Of a stretch of 64,000 nucleotides of DNA, positions 17,970 to 26,426 are shown piece after piece. The stretch spans positions 1,860,001 to 1,924,000 of the forward strand of contig CAWHEF010000002.1 in assembly GCA_963828385.1 (NCBI GenBank), written 5' to 3'. The translations under genes were made by a program, and so were the position numbers. A model generated the notes under the pieces. It was given only the letters and a program-made list of their open reading frames with translations, searched no databases and was not told the DNA's origin. Within the stretch, counting starts at the first letter, position 1. Each line of letters starts with the position of its first letter. Origin of the DNA: Bog-756 sp963828385. GTDB taxonomy: Bacteria > Actinomycetota > Acidimicrobiia > Acidimicrobiales > RAAP-2.

Positions 17970-18988
17970 CGCAGTGACCGTCCGGTCAGGTGGATGAACA
18001 GGTCCTCGAGGGTCGGTTCGCCCAGACGCACATCGGTGAGCTGGCCACCGGCAGTGCCGATCGCCCGGGCCGCCTCGGCGACCAGCGGGGCCGGCTCGCC
18101 CTGGATGTAGAGGCGGAATCGCCAGCCGGCGGCGTCAGGGTCGTCGATGAGCTCGACCCGGTCGACCACGGGCAAACCGGCCAGGGATTTCTGAATCCCG
18201 CCACTGTCGGCCGATGACACCGGCTCCACCGTGCAGTCGAGGGTGCGCTCGCCGGCCATCCCGCGGACCAATGCCGACGGCGTATCGAGTGCGAGCAGCT
18301 TCCCGTGGTCGATGATGGCCACCCGGTCGCTCAGGGTGGCCGCCTCGTCCATGTCGTGGGTGGTGATGACGACCGTCGTACCCTCGTCGCGTAGCCGTCC
18401 GACGCACTCCCACATGAACAGACGTGCGGCCGGATCGAGCCCCGTCGAGGGCTCGTCCAAGAAGAGCACCCGCGGCGAGTGCATGAGGGCGCGGGCGATC
18501 ATCATGCGCTGGATCTGGCCGCCGGAGAAGTCGTCGGGCTTCCCGTCGGGCCGCTCGGACAAGCCGAACTCCTCCAGGAGCTCGTCGGCCCGGGCTTTCC
18601 GGGCAGACGCGGGCACACCGTGATAGCTGGCATGGAAGAGCAGGTTCTGCCGCACCGAGAGCGAGCGGTCGAGATTGTTCTGCTGGGGGACGACTCCGAG
18701 CACGCGGCGGGCACCCACCGGATCCTCCATCACGTCCACGCCGGCCACCACGGCCCGGCCTCCCGTCGGTCTGACCCGTGTGGTCAGGATGCCGATGGTC
18801 GTCGTCTTGCCGGCGCCGTTGGGCCCGAGGAATCCGAACACCTCTCCCCGCGAGACGGAGAAGCTGATCCCGGCGACCGAGTCGACTGGCGATCGTGGAT
18901 ACCGTTTGACCAGGTCGTCGACCTCAACGGCCCACTCGCCCTCGTCGTCGTCGAAGCGCATCTCCCTGCCTGACCGGTGGATGTACAC
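17966..18988 (-). CDS. ABC exporter ATP-binding protein (DrrA-like)
   Basis: 340 residues. Walker A FLGPNGAGKTTT, Q-loop VVPQQNNLD, signature FSGGQIQR, Walker B VLFLDEPSTGLD and switch His in VVITTHDMDEA. The C-terminal ~100 residues (LRMADLTCT-like beta domain, QGEPAPLVAEAARAI, LGEPTLEDLFIHLTG) match DrrA-type subunits. It powers the permease encoded immediately downstream. GTG start at 18988; an alternative is the ATG of MRFDDDEGEW nine codons in. Divergent from the Liv operon; a shared operator candidate lies 52 bp upstream. Confidence 0.88.
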   Translation of the reverse strand: MYIHRSGREMRFDDDEGEWAVEVDDLVKRYPRSPVDSVAGISFSVSRGEVFGFLGPNGAGKTTTIGILTTRVRPTGGRAVVAGVDVMEDPVGARRVLGVVPQQNNLDRSLSVRQNLLFHASYHGVPASARKARADELLEEFGLSERPDGKPDDFSGGQIQRMMIARALMHSPRVLFLDEPSTGLDPAARLFMWECVGRLRDEGTTVVITTHDMDEAATLSDRVAIIDHGKLLALDTPSALVRGMAGERTLDCTVEPVSSADSGGIQKSLAGLPVVDRVELIDDPDAAGWRFRLYIQGEPAPLVAEAARAIGTAGGQLTDVRLGEPTLEDLFIHLTGRSLR

Positions 18989-19039
18989 CGCGGCCGCGGT
19001 CTCGATCCGTGCGTCAGGCGATGGACAACATCACGAACC

Positions 19040-19053
19040 TGACACGGGTATCC
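19040..19053. promoter_or_regulatory. operator candidate TGACACGGGTATCC before the Liv/TetR operon
   Basis: With its flank this reads AACCTGACACGGGTATC, matching AACCTGACACCGGTATC at 25930-25946 in 16 of 17 positions. The two copies bracket the operon that ends with a TetR gene. Proposed TetR binding site; it lies 52 bp from the DrrA-like start and 208 bp from the binding-protein start. Confidence 0.5.
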
Positions 19054-19164
19054 TACAAATGCCACAGGGGACCGGCGACCGGCCGCCGCTCGGTGCGAAG
19101 GCTGCCTTCGAGGCGGGCGAGGCGCATCGTTAGCTCCGGCCGGCGGCTGGGTGATGGTGACATG

Positions 19165-19211
19165 GGGTGGATGGCGCAAGGGTGAATGGCAGCAAGGGTG
19201 GATGGCAGCAA
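19165..19211 (+). repeat. three tandem 15-16 bp units upstream of the binding protein
   Basis: GGGTGGATGGCGCAA, GGGTGAATGGCAGCAA and GGGTGGATGGCAGCAA follow one another directly, 36 bp before the ATG at 19248. They may lie in the 5' untranslated region of the Liv operon. Confidence 0.8.
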
Positions 19212-19247
19212 GAGAGACGGCTAGGGATCCAGTCGAATGGGGGACAC

Positions 19248-20742
19248 ATGCGTCACTGGAACAGGCGGTATCAGGGCACTGCACATGGCACCGCCGCACC
19301 GCACAGATCGTCATCTGACAGGAGCATGGCGAGCGGTGCCACGACTCCCGCAACGGCGCAGGCGGCCCGGAGGGGCAGGCGCCCCGGGGGACGGACCCGC
19401 CTCCTGACCGTCGCCGGCACGGCGCTGGTCGCCGCCACCGTGCTCGCCAGCTGCTCGAGCTCGTCGAGCGGGGGCCGGGACCACGACGACGACCACGAAG
19501 ACCAGCACCACCCCGACCAGCTCGGCGCCGTCGACGGGATCCTCGGCTCCCGGCGTGACGTCCACCCAGGTCAACGTCGGTCTCATCTCGAGCCTGACCG
19601 GCGCCATCGCCGCCGACTTCGACGGCTTCGCACCGGGGTTCGAAGCCTACCTCGACAACGCCAACGCCCAAGGAGGCGTCAACGGGCGGAAAGTCGTCGT
19701 CTCCAACAACCTCGACGACGGCAGCTCACCGGCCAACTTCACCCAGCTGTCCCATACCCTGATCCAGCAGGACCACGTCTTCGCCGTGGGCGTTGCCAGC
19801 TACTGGTTCACGCCGGGCCTGTTCGTGTCCTCGGGCACGCCGACCTACGGCTACAACGTCAGCGGCAACTGGCAGGGGCCGGACAACCTGTTCGCCGCCG
19901 GCGGATCGGTGCAGGACTACAACGACCGGGCCCCCCGCCCATCGCCTACGCCATCAAGCAGACCCACTCGTCGTCGGTGGCGGTCATCAGCTACGGCTCG
20001 GCCATCAGCTCGTCCTACGACGCCTGCAACGCGACGCCAAGGGTCTGTCCGCCGGTGGCATCAAGGTCGGCTACACCGACCTCGCCGCCCAGCTCGGGGG
20101 CACCTACACCTCGGCCGTCCAGCGCATGCAGCAGGCCGGGACCGACTTCATCCTGAGCTGCATGCAGTCCTCCGACAACGTCACCCTGGCCCGCGACCTC
20201 AACCAGTACGGGGTCAAGGCCCACCAGCTCTGGCTCGACGGCTACGACTACTCGCTGCTCGGCCAGTACAAGAACCTCATGCAAGGCGTCTACGTGAACT
20301 CCAACGGCAACGTTCCCTTCAGCGCCGACACGACCTTCCCGGGGAAGTACCCCGGGATGCAGCAGTACCTGACGACGATGCAGAAGTACGCACCGAACTA
20401 TCGTGCACTCGCAGACGGCGCTGCAGGGCTACCAGTCCGCGTCGCTTCTCGTGGCCGGCATCAAGGCGGCCGGGTCGAACCTGACCCAGCAGAACGTGAT
20501 CACCGAGACCAACAAGCTGGCGGGCTTCACCGCCAGCGGTACTTCCACCGCCACCAGCTGGGCGAACGCCCACAACGCGGTCACGTTCCCGACCTGTTCG
20601 GCGTACGTGAAGGTCCAGGGCAACACGTTCGTACCGGCCTTCACCAAGGGGTCCCAGGTGTTCGTGTGCTTCCCCCCCCAGAAGCGTCGACTTGAAGAAC
20701 CCGCAACGGGTCGACACGCCGCCACCGTCGCCCGGCTCGTGA
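19248..20742 (+). CDS. Liv-type ABC transporter substrate-binding lipoprotein, five frameshifts
   Basis: About 497 codons. An N-terminal basic region, hydrophobic stretch and lipobox VLASC (lipid-bearing Cys at residue 69, or 43 if the ATG at 19326 is used) precede a Thr/Ser-rich linker. The periplasmic-binding fold is of the leucine/amide-binding group: VNVGLISSLTGAIAADFDGF, YLDNANAQGGVNGRKV, GTPTYGYNVSGNWQGPDN, AVISYGSA, GTDFILSCMQSSDNVTLARDL. Indels: extra base near 19476, missing bases near 19934 and 20032, extra bases at 20402 and 20682. With these corrected it ends after a Pro-rich tail at 20742. First gene of the importer operon; the ligand is unknown (amino acid, urea, or acid-like). 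Confidence 0.82.
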
Positions 20743-20878
20743 ACAGCTCCCGGCGCATGCCCGGCCTTCGGGGTCCGGGATTCCTTGCCGGCGGTAGTCG
20801 GTCTGCGACCGGCTGCCGGCCGCGCTGTCGGACGACGGCTCGCCCGAGCCCGCCACCGAGTAAGGAGACCGGTCAAGG

Positions 20879-22948
20879 ATGGAGAACTTCCTCGGCTTCG
20901 CCATCCCCGGCATCCCCTACGGCTGCACGTACGCCATCGTGGCCGTGGGTCTCGTCCTCACCTACCAGGCGACCGGCGTGTTCAACTTCGCCTTCGGGGC
21001 GCAGGCCTACACGTCGGCCTTCGTGTACACCAAGCTCGTCCAGAACGACGGCTTGCCGGTGTGGCTGGCGTTCCTCATCTCGGTGGTGGTCCTGGCCCCC
21101 GCCCTTGGTCTCGCTTTCGACCGTTTCCTGTTCCGCAAGATCCCGAACACGAACAACACGGCCAAGCTCGTCACCGGGATCAGTCTGTTCGTGGGCATCC
21201 CCGAGCTGCTGCCCGTCCTGTTCGGGAGCCAGAACCAGTACAACTCGCCGAGCATCCTCTTCGACCCGAACGTCGTCTACTTCCACGTGGTGAACACCCC
21301 GATCAACGGGATCTACCTGAGCTCCATCGTCATCACCGCCGTCGTGCTGGTGGCCCTGGTGATCCTCATGCGGTCGACCAATCTCGGTCTGCAGATGCGA
21401 GGGGCGGTCGAGAGCCGCCGGCTGGTCCAGCTCGACGGGGTCAACGCCGGCAAGGTCGTCGGCACGGCCTGGGCCGTCTCCAGCTTCCTGGCCGGTCTGG
21501 CCGGGGTGCTCCTCGCCCCGATCTACGGCCAGCTCCAGGCGAACGACTACGCCACGCTCCTCGTCGCCGCCTTCGCCGCTGCCGCCTGGGCGACCCTCCG
21601 ATCACTGCCCATCGCCGCCCTCGTAGGCATCCTCATGGGGGTGGCCGACACCGTGCTCACCGGCTACCTCCCGGCCAGCAGCACCTGGTCGGCAGCCGTG
21701 CTGCCATCGCTCCCGTTCATCGTGCTGGTCGCAGCCCTCCTCATCGTCCCGGGCATGCGGACCCTCGACGACACGAAGGACCCCTTGGCCTCGGTCGACC
21801 CGCCGCCTCCTCCGACGACCGCCGTGCTGCGGGCCCCCCAGATGAGCAGGATCATCCGCCGCCTCTGGTACCTGCTGCTCGGCGCGTTCATCGTATCCAT
21901 GCTGACCTGGATGCCGGCGACGTGGGAGAACGTGTTCAACGAGGGACTCGCCCTGGCGACGATCTTCCTTTCGATCACCCTCATCACCGGGATGGGGGGC
22001 CAGCTCTCCCTGGCCCAGGCCACCCTGGCCGGTGTCGGGGCGTTCACCGCCGCCCAGCTGGCCAACCACCTCGGGCTGAACCTGCTGGCGGGCGCCGTCG
22101 TGGGCGCCGCCGTGGCGGCAGCCGTGGCCGTGGTGCTGGCCGTCGCCTCCTTGCGCCTGAAGGGCCTGGGATTGGCGCTCATGACCATCGCCGCCGCCCT
22201 GTTCTTCGACAACTCTGTCTTCACCCAGTCGTCCATCAACAACGGGCAGTCCCTGTCGTTGAAGTCGAAGTGGCTCGGCCTCGGGATCTTCAACCCGAAC
22301 GGGCACGCCCTGTTCATCCTCGAGATGGTCATCCTCGTCATCTGCGCCATCGGGGTACTTCTCATCCGCAAGGGGACGCTGGGCAGGTTTCTGACGGCGA
22401 TGCGCGGCTCCGAGATCGCCGCCGCCGGGCTCGGCATCAATCTCACCTGGCAGCGCATCCTCGTCTTCGCCCTCTCCGGCGTGGTCGCCGGTATCGGCGG
22501 CACGGCCCTCGTGATCCAGCAACAGTCGGTGAACGCCAACCTGTTCAGCTACGAGTTCTCGCTGGCGTTCGTCGTCATCGTCATCACGACCGGCGTGTCC
22601 ACCATCGAAGGAGCCATGCAGGCTGGCATCTCGTTCGTCGTGATCCAGCAGCTGCTGACCTATCTCCCGGCCCGGTTCGGCGGAAACTCGCTGGTCATCG
22701 TGCTCTTCGCCGCCGGCGCTCTCACGTATGTCAAACACCCCGAAGGCATCCTCGAGTACAACAAGCGCACATGGACGTTGCGCTTCGATCGCCTGTTCTT
22801 CTCGAGCTCCGACGAACCACCCCCGGTCACGCCCGGGCGAGTCCCCAGCGCCGGTGGGCCCCCCGGCCCCTCTCCGGCGCGAGGGACGCCCGTGGACGCC
22901 CTGGTGCCCGACAATGCGGCCGCTCCCGATCCGGGGATGCGAACATGA
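20879..22948 (+). CDS. fused LivH-LivM branched-chain-type ABC permease
   Basis: 689 residues joining the two permease subunits that are usually separate. Residues 1-290 are LivH-like (GIPYGCTYAIVAVGLVLTY, FNFAFGAQAY, NAGKVVGTAWAVSSFLAGLAGVLLAP, YATLLVAAFAAAAWATLRSL). Residues about 320-620 are LivM-like (ATIFLSITLITGMGGQLSLAQATLAGVGAF, LRLKGLGLALMTIAAALFFDNSVF, GRFLTAMRGSEIAAAGLGINL). The C-terminal 60 residues are a Pro-rich cytoplasmic tail. AAGGAGA precedes the ATG. The fusion is recurrent in actinobacteria. Its last codon overlaps the LivG ATG (ATGA). Confidence 0.9.
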   Translation: MENFLGFAIPGIPYGCTYAIVAVGLVLTYQATGVFNFAFGAQAYTSAFVYTKLVQNDGLPVWLAFLISVVVLAPALGLAFDRFLFRKIPNTNNTAKLVTGISLFVGIPELLPVLFGSQNQYNSPSILFDPNVVYFHVVNTPINGIYLSSIVITAVVLVALVILMRSTNLGLQMRGAVESRRLVQLDGVNAGKVVGTAWAVSSFLAGLAGVLLAPIYGQLQANDYATLLVAAFAAAAWATLRSLPIAALVGILMGVADTVLTGYLPASSTWSAAVLPSLPFIVLVAALLIVPGMRTLDDTKDPLASVDPPPPPTTAVLRAPQMSRIIRRLWYLLLGAFIVSMLTWMPATWENVFNEGLALATIFLSITLITGMGGQLSLAQATLAGVGAFTAAQLANHLGLNLLAGAVVGAAVAAAVAVVLAVASLRLKGLGLALMTIAAALFFDNSVFTQSSINNGQSLSLKSKWLGLGIFNPNGHALFILEMVILVICAIGVLLIRKGTLGRFLTAMRGSEIAAAGLGINLTWQRILVFALSGVVAGIGGTALVIQQQSVNANLFSYEFSLAFVVIVITTGVSTIEGAMQAGISFVVIQQLLTYLPARFGGNSLVIVLFAAGALTYVKHPEGILEYNKRTWTLRFDRLFFSSSDEPPPVTPGRVPSAGGPPGPSPARGTPVDALVPDNAAAPDPGMRT

Positions 22949-23841
22949 ACGGCACCAATCCCGTCCGCCGTGCGCGAGGTCGAGCGCGACGTAACGGCGC
23001 TGACGGACCGACGTGGACCGGGACAGTCGGTGCAGGGGCGGGAAGGGTCGGTGCCCCGGGACTGAACGGACCGGGCGCTCAGGCCAGGCTGCTCACCGTC
23101 GAGAACGTGTCGAAGTCCTTCGGTGGGATCGCCGCCGTGAGCAACATCACGTTCACGGTCGAAGCCGGCGAGAGCGTGGGGCTCGTCGGCCCGAACGGAG
23201 CCGGCAAGACGACCCTGTTCAACTGCATCTGCGGGCAGCTCCGGCCCGAGGACGGGACCGTGCACTTCAACGGGGACACCATCAACGGTCTGCCTGTCTA
23301 CCGCCGCGCCCGTCTCGGCATCGGCCGGACCTACCAGCGGACAGAGGTGTTCCCCGACATGACGGTGGCCGAGCACCTGCTCGTGGCCGAGCGGGCCAGG
23401 CGCGCCGACAGCCGGCTGTGGAGGGATCTCTGCAACCGGAGCGCACCACAGCCCGATGAGCTGGAGAAGGTGCACTCGGTCCTCGAGCTGGTGGGGATCG
23501 CCGACAGAGCCGACGTTTCGGTCTCGTCCCTCGGGCTTGGATCGTGCCGCCTCGTCGAGCTGGCTCGAGCGCTGGTGGCCGACCCGGTGCTGCTGCTGGC
23601 GGACGAGCCCTCGTCGGGGCTCGATGTGCAGGAGACCCGGGAGCTCGGCAGCGTCCTCCGCACGCTGCAGCGTGAGCGGGGAATGGCGGTGCTCCTGGTC
23701 GAGCACGACCTCAACATGGTCGGGGCCGTGGTGGACCGGACGCTCGTCATGGACCTCGGCGCTCTGGTGGCCGAGGGTACGTTCGACGAGGTCATGGCCG
23801 ACCCGGCGGTTCGTCACGCCTACCTCGGGGTCTCGACATGA
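22945..23841 (+). CDS. LivG-type ABC transporter ATP-binding protein
   Basis: 298 residues with an unusual ~47-residue Arg/Gly-rich leader before the ABC domain. Walker A VGPNGAGKTT (82-90) and Walker B LLLADEPSSGLD are intact, as is the H-loop VLLVEHDLNMV. The signature region reads SSLGLGSCRLVELARAL rather than LxxGQQR, so the canonical Gly-Gln is lost; this may reduce turnover or simply be lineage-specific. The LivM-specific insertion GIGRTYQRTEVFPDMTV is present. Overlaps both neighbours by 4 bases, the classic coupled livG-livF arrangement. Confidence 0.88.
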   Translation: MNGTNPVRRARGRARRNGADGPTWTGTVGAGAGRVGAPGLNGPGAQARLLTVENVSKSFGGIAAVSNITFTVEAGESVGLVGPNGAGKTTLFNCICGQLRPEDGTVHFNGDTINGLPVYRRARLGIGRTYQRTEVFPDMTVAEHLLVAERARRADSRLWRDLCNRSAPQPDELEKVHSVLELVGIADRADVSVSSLGLGSCRLVELARALVADPVLLLADEPSSGLDVQETRELGSVLRTLQRERGMAVLLVEHDLNMVGAVVDRTLVMDLGALVAEGTFDEVMADPAVRHAYLGVST

Positions 23842-24584
23842 CCACCTCCGAGGCGGGTGCTCCCCCGGCTCTCGAGGTCGACCACGTGAGCGCTGCCTAC
23901 GGACCGTACCGGGCGCTGTTCGACGTGAGCTTCTCGGTACCCGCCGGCGGTGTCACCGCGCTGCTGGGCTCCAACGGAGCCGGGAAGTCCACCGTGGCCC
24001 GGGTGGTGAGCGGGCTCATGGGGACCACGAGTGGCCGCATCCTCATGTCGGGAGAGGACATGACCGGCCGGCCGGCCTTCAGGATCGCCCGGGCCGGGAT
24101 GGCCCACGTCCCCGAAGGACGCGGCATCTTCGCCAACCTGACGGTCGAGGAGAACCTCGTCCTCGTCTACCGCCAGCGCCTCGGACGGAGCCGAGTGGCC
24201 GAAGCGCTCAACCTCACCTATGAGACCTTCCCGATACTCGGGGAACGGCGCAAGCAGCGTGGCGGCACGCTCTCTGGGGGCCAGCAGCGCCTGCTCTCGC
24301 TGGCCAAGGTCCTGGAGGCTCCACCCAAGGTGCTCGTAGCCGACGAGCTGTCCCTCGGACTGGCACCGGTCGTCATCGAGGCCGTGTACGACGGGCTCCG
24401 CAGCATCAACGCTGCGGGGACCGCGCTCTTGATCGTCGAGCAGCAGATCGACCGGGCCCTCGAGCTGGCGGCGTGGGCCGTCATCCTGGAGCACGGCACC
24501 GTCGCCTTCTCGGGACCGTCCACCGACGCGGTTGCGGCCATGGAGGGAATCCTGGCCAGCCGGACCGCCGGCGCCGTCCGCTGA
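23838..24584 (+). CDS. LivF-type ABC transporter ATP-binding protein
   Basis: 248 residues. Walker A LLGSNGAGKST, LivF motif GMAHVPEGRGIFANLTVEENL, signature LSGGQQRLLSLAK, Walker B VLVADELSLGLAP (Leu replaces the usual Pro after the catalytic Glu) and a switch-region Gln-Gln in LLIVEQQIDRAL. Pairs with LivG to drive the fused permease. ATGA overlap with livG; followed 9 bases later by the TetR gene. Confidence 0.9.
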   Translation: MTTSEAGAPPALEVDHVSAAYGPYRALFDVSFSVPAGGVTALLGSNGAGKSTVARVVSGLMGTTSGRILMSGEDMTGRPAFRIARAGMAHVPEGRGIFANLTVEENLVLVYRQRLGRSRVAEALNLTYETFPILGERRKQRGGTLSGGQQRLLSLAKVLEAPPKVLVADELSLGLAPVVIEAVYDGLRSINAAGTALLIVEQQIDRALELAAWAVILEHGTVAFSGPSTDAVAAMEGILASRTAGAVR

Positions 24585-24593
24585 GGTTCGACG

Positions 24594-25367
24594 GTGGCGG
24601 AGCCGGAGATCGTCGCTACGCAGGAAGAGGTCAGCGCGTCCGGAGAAGGGCCCGGACCAGACGTCGTCTCCGAGGCCGGCACGGGCCCCGTAGGAAGCGA
24701 AACAGGCCTCGAGCCCGACGAGACGTCGATCATCGGGGCCCCGGCAGCCAGGCGCTCGCTGCGCGCCCAGGGCCGGCGAACCATGCGGCGCCTCCTCGAC
24801 GCGGCGATGAAGGCGATCGACGAACGCGGGTACCACGGGACCCGCGTCCAGGACGTGGTCGACATCGCCAACACATCGCACGGGACCTTCTACCTCTACT
24901 TCTCAAACAAGGAGGACCTGATCCGTGCCCTGACCATCGAGGCGACGTCCGAGGCGGCCAACGTGACGAGCGCCGTGACCGAAGCGGGGAGCGCCCTCGA
25001 CACCGCGAGCTGGGAGCACCTCAGGCAATGGGTGGCCGACTACTCGGCGATGTGGCTCCGTTACGCTCCGCTGTTCAGGTCGTGGACCGACCTCGCCGCC
25101 ATCGACGAGGGAGTCGGCGACCAGATCCGTCGCATGCTGGTGGCCCACACCGATGCTATGGCCTCCAGGATCAGGTCCTCAGAAGCGCCGCAAGGGCTCG
25201 ATCCGGAAGTGGCGGGGATGGCGGTGGTGGCCATGCTCGACCGGTTCCACTTCATGAGGGAGTTCGTCGGCGAACCGGTCGACGACGACGCACTGGACAC
25301 GCTGACCACGGTCGTCCACCGCGCTCTCTTCTCTTCGGGCGACGCAGAGCGCCCGGCGAGGGGCTAA
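24594..25367 (+). CDS. TetR/AcrR-family transcriptional regulator
   Basis: 257 residues from a GTG after GAGGTTCG. The first ~55 residues are acidic and probably disordered. Residues about 60-110 are the TetR DNA-binding domain (MRRLLDAAMKAIDERGYHGTRVQDVVDIANTSHGTFYLYFSNKEDLIRAL). The rest is an all-helical ligand-binding and dimerisation domain. Being the last gene of the Liv operon, it probably controls the importer. The matching sites at 19040 and 25933, one on each side of the operon, are my candidates for its operators, the second governing the catabolic genes beyond. The effector is probably the imported compound or its CoA ester. Confidence 0.9.
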   Translation: MAEPEIVATQEEVSASGEGPGPDVVSEAGTGPVGSETGLEPDETSIIGAPAARRSLRAQGRRTMRRLLDAAMKAIDERGYHGTRVQDVVDIANTSHGTFYLYFSNKEDLIRALTIEATSEAANVTSAVTEAGSALDTASWEHLRQWVADYSAMWLRYAPLFRSWTDLAAIDEGVGDQIRRMLVAHTDAMASRIRSSEAPQGLDPEVAGMAVVAMLDRFHFMREFVGEPVDDDALDTLTTVVHRALFSSGDAERPARG

Positions 25368-25379
25368 CCGGGGCTCGGG

Positions 25380-25907
25380 TCAGCCGGTCTCGTCGACAGA
25401 CGCCCGGGTCACCACGTCGACCGCCAACCCGGCGCCGGCGAGATCGGCCCGATCGTTGTCCTCGGCGTACCGCCGACCCTGCACGTTGAACAGCCGCACC
25501 GCCTCGTGACCGGCCGGATACGGGCCCCAGTGCCAGGTGCCCCGGTGGAGGACGATCGACCCGAGCACGGGCAGCGAGAACGCCCGGACCTCCTCCATTC
25601 CGGCCGTCGTCGTCGGATCGACGGCAGCCGGTGCCACCACGACGACGGCAGGGACGTCGAGGACCATCAGCGCCTGGGTGTGGCTCCGGTGCCGGAACAG
25701 CTCCTCGCAGCGCAGACCGCCGGCGGCAGCGGAGGGCACCTCGTCGCGCCGGTGACCGATCACGTTCACATGGGGATCGGCCCACTCGAACTCCAGGCGC
25801 CCCCGTCCGTCGGAGGGATCGGTGTCCTCCACCGGGAGCCACCCGAAGGGCTCCCACGACTCGGCGGCAAGCGGCTCGGGGACGACGCGGCGCACTGCAG
25901 TCTCCAT
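25380..25907 (-). CDS. ureidoglycolate lyase (AllA)-like protein
   Basis: 175 residues, the usual AllA-family length. Motifs: LAAESWEPFGWLPV at the N-terminus, GRLEFEWADPHVNVIGHRRDEV, LFRHRSHTQALMVLDVPAVVVVAP and the C-terminal VLHRGTWHWGPYP (metal-site His region) with VRLFNVQGRRYAEDN. The family cleaves ureidoglycolate to glyoxylate and urea in purine breakdown. Here there are no allantoin genes next to it, so a related cupin-fold lyase acting on another substrate is possible. It diverges from the cupin gene at 26024 across a 116-bp region with an operator candidate. Confidence 0.75.
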   Translation of the reverse strand: METAVRRVVPEPLAAESWEPFGWLPVEDTDPSDGRGRLEFEWADPHVNVIGHRRDEVPSAAAGGLRCEELFRHRSHTQALMVLDVPAVVVVAPAAVDPTTTAGMEEVRAFSLPVLGSIVLHRGTWHWGPYPAGHEAVRLFNVQGRRYAEDNDRADLAGAGLAVDVVTRASVDETG

Positions 25908-25932
25908 CAGCCCTCCCCTGCCTGATCTAACC

Positions 25933-25946
25933 TGACACCGGTATCA
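25933..25946. promoter_or_regulatory. near-perfect palindrome TGACACCGGTATCA
   Basis: Symmetric at 12 of 14 positions and located between the divergent ureidoglycolate-lyase-like and cupin genes, 26 bp from the former. Nearly identical to 19040-19053 including the AACC flank, so it is proposed as a second site for the TetR encoded at 24594. Confidence 0.55.
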
Positions 25947-26023
25947 CACCGGACTCTAGCCAACGCATCAGCCACCGGGCGCGCCGCTGCTTCGGTGACT
26001 GCACTCGGGAAGGTGAGCGCACC

Positions 26024-26413
26024 GTGACCATGGATGTACGCACGATCAACGAGGCCGCCCCGGTCGTCGAGCACAATGGGACCGTGCCGGTGTGGTGGCT
26101 CGTCCATCCCCGGGAGCTGCTGGAGCAGACCCGGGGCGGCTACCTGGAGCTCGTCAACGAGTTCGAGGTGCCCGGAGGGGGCGCCGTCTACCCGCACTCG
26201 CATCCGACCCACGAGTTCTACTACGTGCTGTCGGGACGGGGTGTCATGACCATCGCCGGTGAGGACCGATCCGTCGTCCAAGGCGACCTTGTCCACATCC
26301 CACCCGACGAGGTGCACAGCCTGCGCCCCGAGAGCGAGAACGCTCCCATCCGGTGCTTCTGCTTCGCCGTCGGGGTAGGCGGAGCGGAACCGATCGACTA
26401 CTCGACCCACTGA
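26024..26413 (+). CDS. single-domain cupin protein
   Basis: 129 residues (or 127 from the ATG at 26030, which matches the start of its paralogue at 50203). Small beta-barrel with the metal motif PHSHPTHEFYY (two His plus Glu) and GDLVHIPPDEVHS. By eye roughly 60% identical to the cupin at 50203-50583, including the conserved opening VEHNGTVPVWWLVHPREL. Cupins of this size act as isomerases, dioxygenases or sensors. Position beside a D-2-hydroxyacid dehydrogenase suggests a small-acid catabolic step. GAAGGTGAG lies before the GTG. Confidence 0.8.
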   Translation: MTMDVRTINEAAPVVEHNGTVPVWWLVHPRELLEQTRGGYLELVNEFEVPGGGAVYPHSHPTHEFYYVLSGRGVMTIAGEDRSVVQGDLVHIPPDEVHSLRPESENAPIRCFCFAVGVGGAEPIDYSTH

Positions 26414-26426
26414 CCGGCCCGGCTCG

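Noticed and set aside
17133..18988. Antibiotic biosynthetic cluster because of DrrAB-like exporter
   Set aside because: No polyketide, peptide or terpene synthase gene is present nearby.
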